From Pedobacter sp. Leaf41 (lineage in GTDB: Bacteria > Bacteroidota > Bacteroidia > Sphingobacteriales > Sphingobacteriaceae): a DNA stretch of 64,000 nt. Positions 60,407 to 64,000 of this stretch are shown in pieces. Below the pieces are notes generated by a model. That model was given only the letters and a program-made list of their open reading frames with translations, had not been told where the DNA came from and ran no database searches. Position numbers and translations under genes: made by a program. The DNA is taken from assembly GCF_001422545.1 (NCBI RefSeq), contig NZ_LMLE01000008.1:463809-527808 (forward strand). The letters run 5' to 3'. Numbering within the stretch: the stretch's first letter is position 1; each line of letters starts with the position of its first letter.

Positions 60407-61669
60407 ATGCAGCGGTTTCTACTTTTTTTTCTTATAGCTTATTGTTTCTTATTCTTTATTATTGCAAGAGAGGTTGGTGGATTGCCAGTTGGGCTTTTCA
60501 TCGATACCTTATTTCTAATTATCTTAATAGGAGCAATTTTATTGTCGAGTAAAGACGACTGGAAGAATTTGAATTTAGATATCTTTTATCTTCTTCTGAT
60601 TTGGCTGGGGGTCAGTCTGTTGGAAGGCTTTAATCCTGGTTCTAGTGTAGACGGCTGGATAAATGAAATAAGAAGTACAGCCATTTACCCATTCCTCGCA
60701 GTCATGTTGGGTTTAATGAGTTTCAAAAGTAATAGAGATCTTGATGTTTTTCTTATTGTGGTTGTTGGACTTTCTACACTGGCTACCTTAAATGGTTTGA
60801 AACAACTTTACATAGGGCTTACTCCTGGTGAACAGGCTTTTTTAAGAGATAACGCGGGCACACACCTGTTGTGGGGCAGGTTGAGGGTTTTTTCTTTTTA
60901 TAGTGATGCAGGGCAGTTTGGCGCATCGCAGGCCCATATCGGCCTAATGGCGTTAATCATCTCATTAGCTCCAATGAAAACCTGGAAGCGTATATCTTTT
61001 GCTTGTTTGGGGATACTTAACATTTATGGAATGTTAATCTCAGGAACGCGAGGTGCATTGTTTGCCATCATAATTGGAGGCTTGGTTGCAATTATTTTAA
61101 GTAAAAACTTTAAAGCCCTTGTAGTTGGCGGAATTTTAGCTGTAGGGGTATTAGGGATATTAAAATTTACTCATATTGGCGACAGCAATTATCAAATTTA
61201 CCGCTTGCGATCGGCTTTAAATCCCGAAGATGCCTCATTAAATGCCCGGCTGATCAATCAGCAAAACTTAAAAACCTATATGGCTGATTTACCATTTGGT
61301 GGTGGGCCAGGTGTAACCGGTTATTATGGAGGTGTTTATAATGCTGATAAGTACTTGTCAACTGTTCCGCCAGACAGTTATTTTGTGAAAATATGGATGA
61401 TGTATGGTGTCGTTGGTTTAACCATCTGGTTCTGTATTATGATGTATATCATCGGCAGCTGTTGTGGCATCGCCTGGAACATTCAAAACAAGACGCTAAA
61501 AACGAAACTTATTGCTTTAACGGCAGGAGCCGCAGGGATATTGTTCTGTAGTTATGGCAACGAGGTCATCAATCTAATGCCTACATCAATCGTTGTTTAT
61601 CTATCATGGGTTTTCGTTCATAAAGGGAAAAAATTGGATCAATCAGAAATTAGTACGCTTTTAACTTAA
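60407..61669 (+). CDS. O-antigen ligase/Wzy-like polymerase
   Basis: This is a 420-residue protein with about ten to twelve hydrophobic helices and a large periplasmic loop (roughly 250-325, including GGGPGVTGYYGG), the layout of Wzy/WaaL proteins. ISGTRGALFAI is the typical Wzy/WaaL helix text with a conserved arginine. It would polymerise repeat units in the periplasm and take chain-length direction from the Wzc-like protein upstream. Five bases separate its stop from a 33-residue membrane peptide gene. Confidence 0.87.
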   Translation: MQRFLLFFLIAYCFLFFIIAREVGGLPVGLFIDTLFLIILIGAILLSSKDDWKNLNLDIFYLLLIWLGVSLLEGFNPGSSVDGWINEIRSTAIYPFLAVMLGLMSFKSNRDLDVFLIVVVGLSTLATLNGLKQLYIGLTPGEQAFLRDNAGTHLLWGRLRVFSFYSDAGQFGASQAHIGLMALIISLAPMKTWKRISFACLGILNIYGMLISGTRGALFAIIIGGLVAIILSKNFKALVVGGILAVGVLGILKFTHIGDSNYQIYRLRSALNPEDASLNARLINQQNLKTYMADLPFGGGPGVTGYYGGVYNADKYLSTVPPDSYFVKIWMMYGVVGLTIWFCIMMYIIGSCCGIAWNIQNKTLKTKLIALTAGAAGILFCSYGNEVINLMPTSIVVYLSWVFVHKGKKLDQSEISTLLT

Positions 61670-61674
61670 TAAAT

Positions 61675-61776
61675 ATGCCATTTGAAATTTTCATATTACC
61701 TGGTATTTTATGTTTTGCTTACGCATTTTATAAGGCTTACCACAGTAGCAATGCAGGAAAGGAAGAAGAATTATGA
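61675..61776 (+). CDS. Small membrane peptide (33 residues) in the EPS operon
   Basis: The frame encodes 33 residues with one hydrophobic helix (about residues 3-18, FEIFILPGILCFAYAF) and a polar/acidic tail ending GKEEEL. It starts five bases after the polymerase stop and its TGA overlaps the next ATG as ATGA, which is the standard coupled-translation geometry. Position and coupling argue for a real small gene, which most annotation pipelines would miss. It might modulate the polymerase or the glycosyltransferase. No homology is claimed. Confidence 0.6.
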   Translation: MPFEIFILPGILCFAYAFYKAYHSSNAGKEEEL

Positions 61777-62957
61777 TGAATACGATCTGGATTTTGATTC
61801 AGTTTTTTATAGGTTATAACCTTGTATTGCCGATTGTACTACATGTTTTGTATCAACTTTTTTCCCGAGGGCATGGCATTTCCCATAATGTAAAAGAATA
61901 CGATTATGCTATTATTGTTACTGCTTATGAGCAAACAGAATTATTACCAGCGGTAGTAAACTCCCTGCTTAGACTTACTTATAGCAATTACACCATTTAT
62001 ATTGTAGCCGATAAATGCGATATCTCAAATCTAAAATTTGCTGATGAGCGTGTGGTCTTACTTAGGCCAGCAGAAACCTTGGCTAGCAATACCCGATCTC
62101 ATCTTTATGCTATCGACCATTTTAAACGTCAGCATGAAATTGTTACGATCATTGATAGTGATAATCTCGTTGATCCAGAATACCTCAATCAGTTAAATAT
62201 CTATTTCGATCAGGGCTACGAGGCTGTTCAAGGGGTTAGAAGAGCAAAATCCTTCGAAACTAATATTGCTGCTATGGATGCTGCCCGGGATTTATATTAC
62301 CATTATTTTGACGGCGAAGTTCTTTTTGGTTTAGGATCATCGGCAACATTGGCTGGATCTGGAATGGCCTTTACAACCGAATTATATCTGGCCTGCTTTA
62401 GGACGCATGATATGGAAGGTGCGGGTTTTGATAAAGTGTTGCAAGCCAAAATTGTTTTAAATAATAAACGTATTGCATTCGCTAAAAATGCCATTGTTTA
62501 TGATGAAAAAACCGCTGATACCAGTCAGTTGGTTAACCAACGATCGCGGTGGATTAATACCTGGTTTAAGTATTTAAAATTTGGCTTTAGCATATTGGGC
62601 AAGGGTATATTAAAAGGCAATTGGAATCAGGTTTTATTTGGCATTATTTTACTTCGTCCGCCACTATTCCTTTTTATTTTACTTTCGCTATGCTGCTTTT
62701 TGGTAAACCTATTATTGGGCAGCATAACTTCGGTGATATGGTTTCTGGCCTTTGTCGCTTTTGTATTAAGCTTTTATACTGCGTTGCAACATGGAAAAGC
62801 TGATAGGAAAATTTATTCCGCGTTGCGAAATATTCCCACCTTTATGTACTTTCAGGTTCTTTCCTTGTTAAAGATAAGAAATGCCAATAAACGCTCAGTA
62901 GCAACCAAACATGTAGTAAGTCCAGTTGTTAATCACCATCCCAACCAAAATATATAA
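61773..62957 (+). CDS. Processive GT2 glycosyltransferase (cellulose-synthase-like)
   Basis: This is an inner-membrane enzyme of 394 residues. One helix near the N-terminus and two or three at the C-terminal end bracket the GT-A catalytic domain. DYAIIVTAYEQTE begins the domain, VADKCDIS and TIIDSDNLVD carry the D and DxD metal sites, and QRSRW is the processive-class motif. The middle contains GSGMAFTT and EGAGFDKVLQ. It elongates or transfers onto a lipid-linked glycan. The first ATG overlaps the stop of the 33-residue ORF, and its own stop overlaps the next gene by one base. Confidence 0.9.
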   Translation: MMNTIWILIQFFIGYNLVLPIVLHVLYQLFSRGHGISHNVKEYDYAIIVTAYEQTELLPAVVNSLLRLTYSNYTIYIVADKCDISNLKFADERVVLLRPAETLASNTRSHLYAIDHFKRQHEIVTIIDSDNLVDPEYLNQLNIYFDQGYEAVQGVRRAKSFETNIAAMDAARDLYYHYFDGEVLFGLGSSATLAGSGMAFTTELYLACFRTHDMEGAGFDKVLQAKIVLNNKRIAFAKNAIVYDEKTADTSQLVNQRSRWINTWFKYLKFGFSILGKGILKGNWNQVLFGIILLRPPLFLFILLSLCCFLVNLLLGSITSVIWFLAFVAFVLSFYTALQHGKADRKIYSALRNIPTFMYFQVLSLLKIRNANKRSVATKHVVSPVVNHHPNQNI

Positions 62958-64000
62958 TGAAAAACCGAAACATTATTATAGTTGGGCAACAGGCCTGGGA
63001 TACAGAAATCGGGAGCAATTGCAAAAATATCGCGTTGGAATTTTCGAAGCAGAACAGGGTGCTTTACATCAATCCTGCTTTGGATAGAATTTCGAAATGG
63101 CGAGGCCGGAATGATCCAAAGGTGATCAAGAGAATGGAAGTCATCAATGGTAACCAATCAGGCATTGAAGAAATCTCCTCAAACCTGATCACGCTGTACC
63201 CTAGTTGCTTGCTCGAATCTATAAACTGGTTGCCGCATGCACTTTTCAATCGAATTAATAAGCTAAACAACAAACGTTTTTTCCATGCGATAAAACCAGT
63301 GATTGCTGCATTAAATTTTACTAATCCAGTTTTATTTAACGATGGTGATATGTTTAGAAGTTTTCACTTGATCGACCTTCTTAAGCCTGATTTTTCTATT
63401 TACTACTCGAGGGATAATATGTTGGCTACTTCATATTATGGAAAACATGGCACGCTAATAGAACCTCAGCTGATCACTAAAAATAATCTATGTGTAGCCA
63501 ATTCGGAATATTTAAGAGATTATTGTGCGAAATATAATTTCAATTCTCACTATGTTGGACAGGGATGTGATTTCGATTTGTTCGACGATTATCTTCAAAA
63601 GCAGGGTCACCAAACTAAAATAAGCAATAAAAAGCCAGTTATCGGATATGTGGGGGTACTTACGGCTGCCCGATTAAATATTCAATTGATTGAACATATT
63701 GCCAGAAGCCGCCCAGAATGGACTATCGAATTGGTTGGCCCAGAAGACGACGCTTTCAAAACGAGCAAACTACATGATTTAGAGAATGTGAAGTTTTGGG
63801 GTGCTCAACCCATTTCTGATTTACCTAAGTTTATCGATGGATTTGATGTATGCTTCAATCCGCAGGTGTTAAATGATCTTACGATAGGAAATTATCCTCG
63901 GAAAATCGATGAATATCTGGTGATGGGAAAACCCACTATTGCCACCAAAACGAAGTCAATGGAGGCTTTTAAGGATCATGTTTTTCTAGCAAATAATTTA
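62957..64000 (+). CDS. Glycosyltransferase (GT-B, GT4-like), 3' end outside window
   Basis: The frame stays open to the window edge (348 codons seen). It starts MKNRNIIIVGQQAWDTEIG, with the N-terminal acceptor half containing the CKNIALEFSKQNRVLYINP strand. The second half shows PVIGYVGVLTAARLNIQLIEHI, IELVGPED, VKFWGAQPISDLPKFIDGFDVCFNP and YPRKIDEYLVMGKPTIATK, the usual donor-binding pattern in which PRKIDEYLVMGKP replaces the E-x7-E core. The start overlaps the stop of the GT2 gene (TAATG). It is the last visible gene of the EPS operon and adds another sugar to the repeat unit. Confidence 0.88.
   Translation, partial: MKNRNIIIVGQQAWDTEIGSNCKNIALEFSKQNRVLYINPALDRISKWRGRNDPKVIKRMEVINGNQSGIEEISSNLITLYPSCLLESINWLPHALFNRINKLNNKRFFHAIKPVIAALNFTNPVLFNDGDMFRSFHLIDLLKPDFSIYYSRDNMLATSYYGKHGTLIEPQLITKNNLCVANSEYLRDYCAKYNFNSHYVGQGCDFDLFDDYLQKQGHQTKISNKKPVIGYVGVLTAARLNIQLIEHIARSRPEWTIELVGPEDDAFKTSKLHDLENVKFWGAQPISDLPKFIDGFDVCFNPQVLNDLTIGNYPRKIDEYLVMGKPTIATKTKSMEAFKDHVFLANNL

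Overview
The window is chromosomal DNA of a Bacteroidota bacterium, most likely Sphingobacteriaceae (Pedobacter-like). The evidence is AT-rich DNA, A-rich rather than GGAGG-type ribosome sites, several TTG-N17-20-TAnnTTTG promoters, many lipoproteins and AQ-ending signal peptides, families largely confined to this phylum (DUF2480, DUF3109, DUF4834, DUF6427, DUF6702, YfhO) and short intergenic repeats of the kind common in Pedobacter. I saw no rRNA, tRNA, CRISPR array, transposase or prophage.

Layout. 1-2.2 kb: the end of a serine hydrolase and an unrecognised protein with a faint kinase-like pattern. 2.2-15.6 kb: a PfpI-like protein, then two mostly minus-strand glycan segments. The first is GT2, a YhcG-type nuclease and GT4. 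The second is a glycosyltransferase, two methyltransferases and a Wzx flippase. Between them lie a tricorn-type protease, a methyltransferase and a GH29 fucosidase. 15.7-24 kb: a putative metalloprotease lipoprotein, a lipoprotein with four HG-GH-C repeats, DinB-like, HAD phosphatase, LMW-PTP-like, upp, a GH172 protein, a deacetylase-like protein and a DUF6702 protein. 23.9-29.9 kb: HupE/UreJ, an M1 peptidase, uvrB, YwbE and DUF4834. 30-32.9 kb: a minus-strand GbsR/MarR, DCC1-membrane fusion, TIGR01777 and SRPBCC module. 32.9-47.3 kb: housekeeping and envelope genes: alginate-lyase-like, YfhO, LpxH-like phosphatase, a glycosyltransferase, coaX, an outer-membrane protein, lptC, a PpiD-like chaperone and DUF proteins.

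47.7-64 kb is an exopolysaccharide region. rfbBCDA make dTDP-rhamnose. A divergent histidine kinase and LuxR-type regulator follow, then a TIM-barrel glycosidase lipoprotein and a hexapeptide acetyltransferase. A tightly packed export operon then runs off the window: degenerate receiver, degenerate receiver fused to a priming sugar transferase, half-length TolC, Wzc-like protein without a tyrosine tail, Wzy-like polymerase, 33-residue membrane peptide, GT2 and a second glycosyltransferase.

The most interesting items are the two consecutive degenerate receivers at the head of the EPS operon, the two small membrane peptides not obvious from long ORFs (36954-37049 and 61675-61776), the in-frame palindromic repeat in the YhcG gene, the HG-GH-C repeat lipoprotein, and promoters that abut the start codons of uvrB and the GbsR gene. 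Family assignments come from reading motifs; no database search was run.
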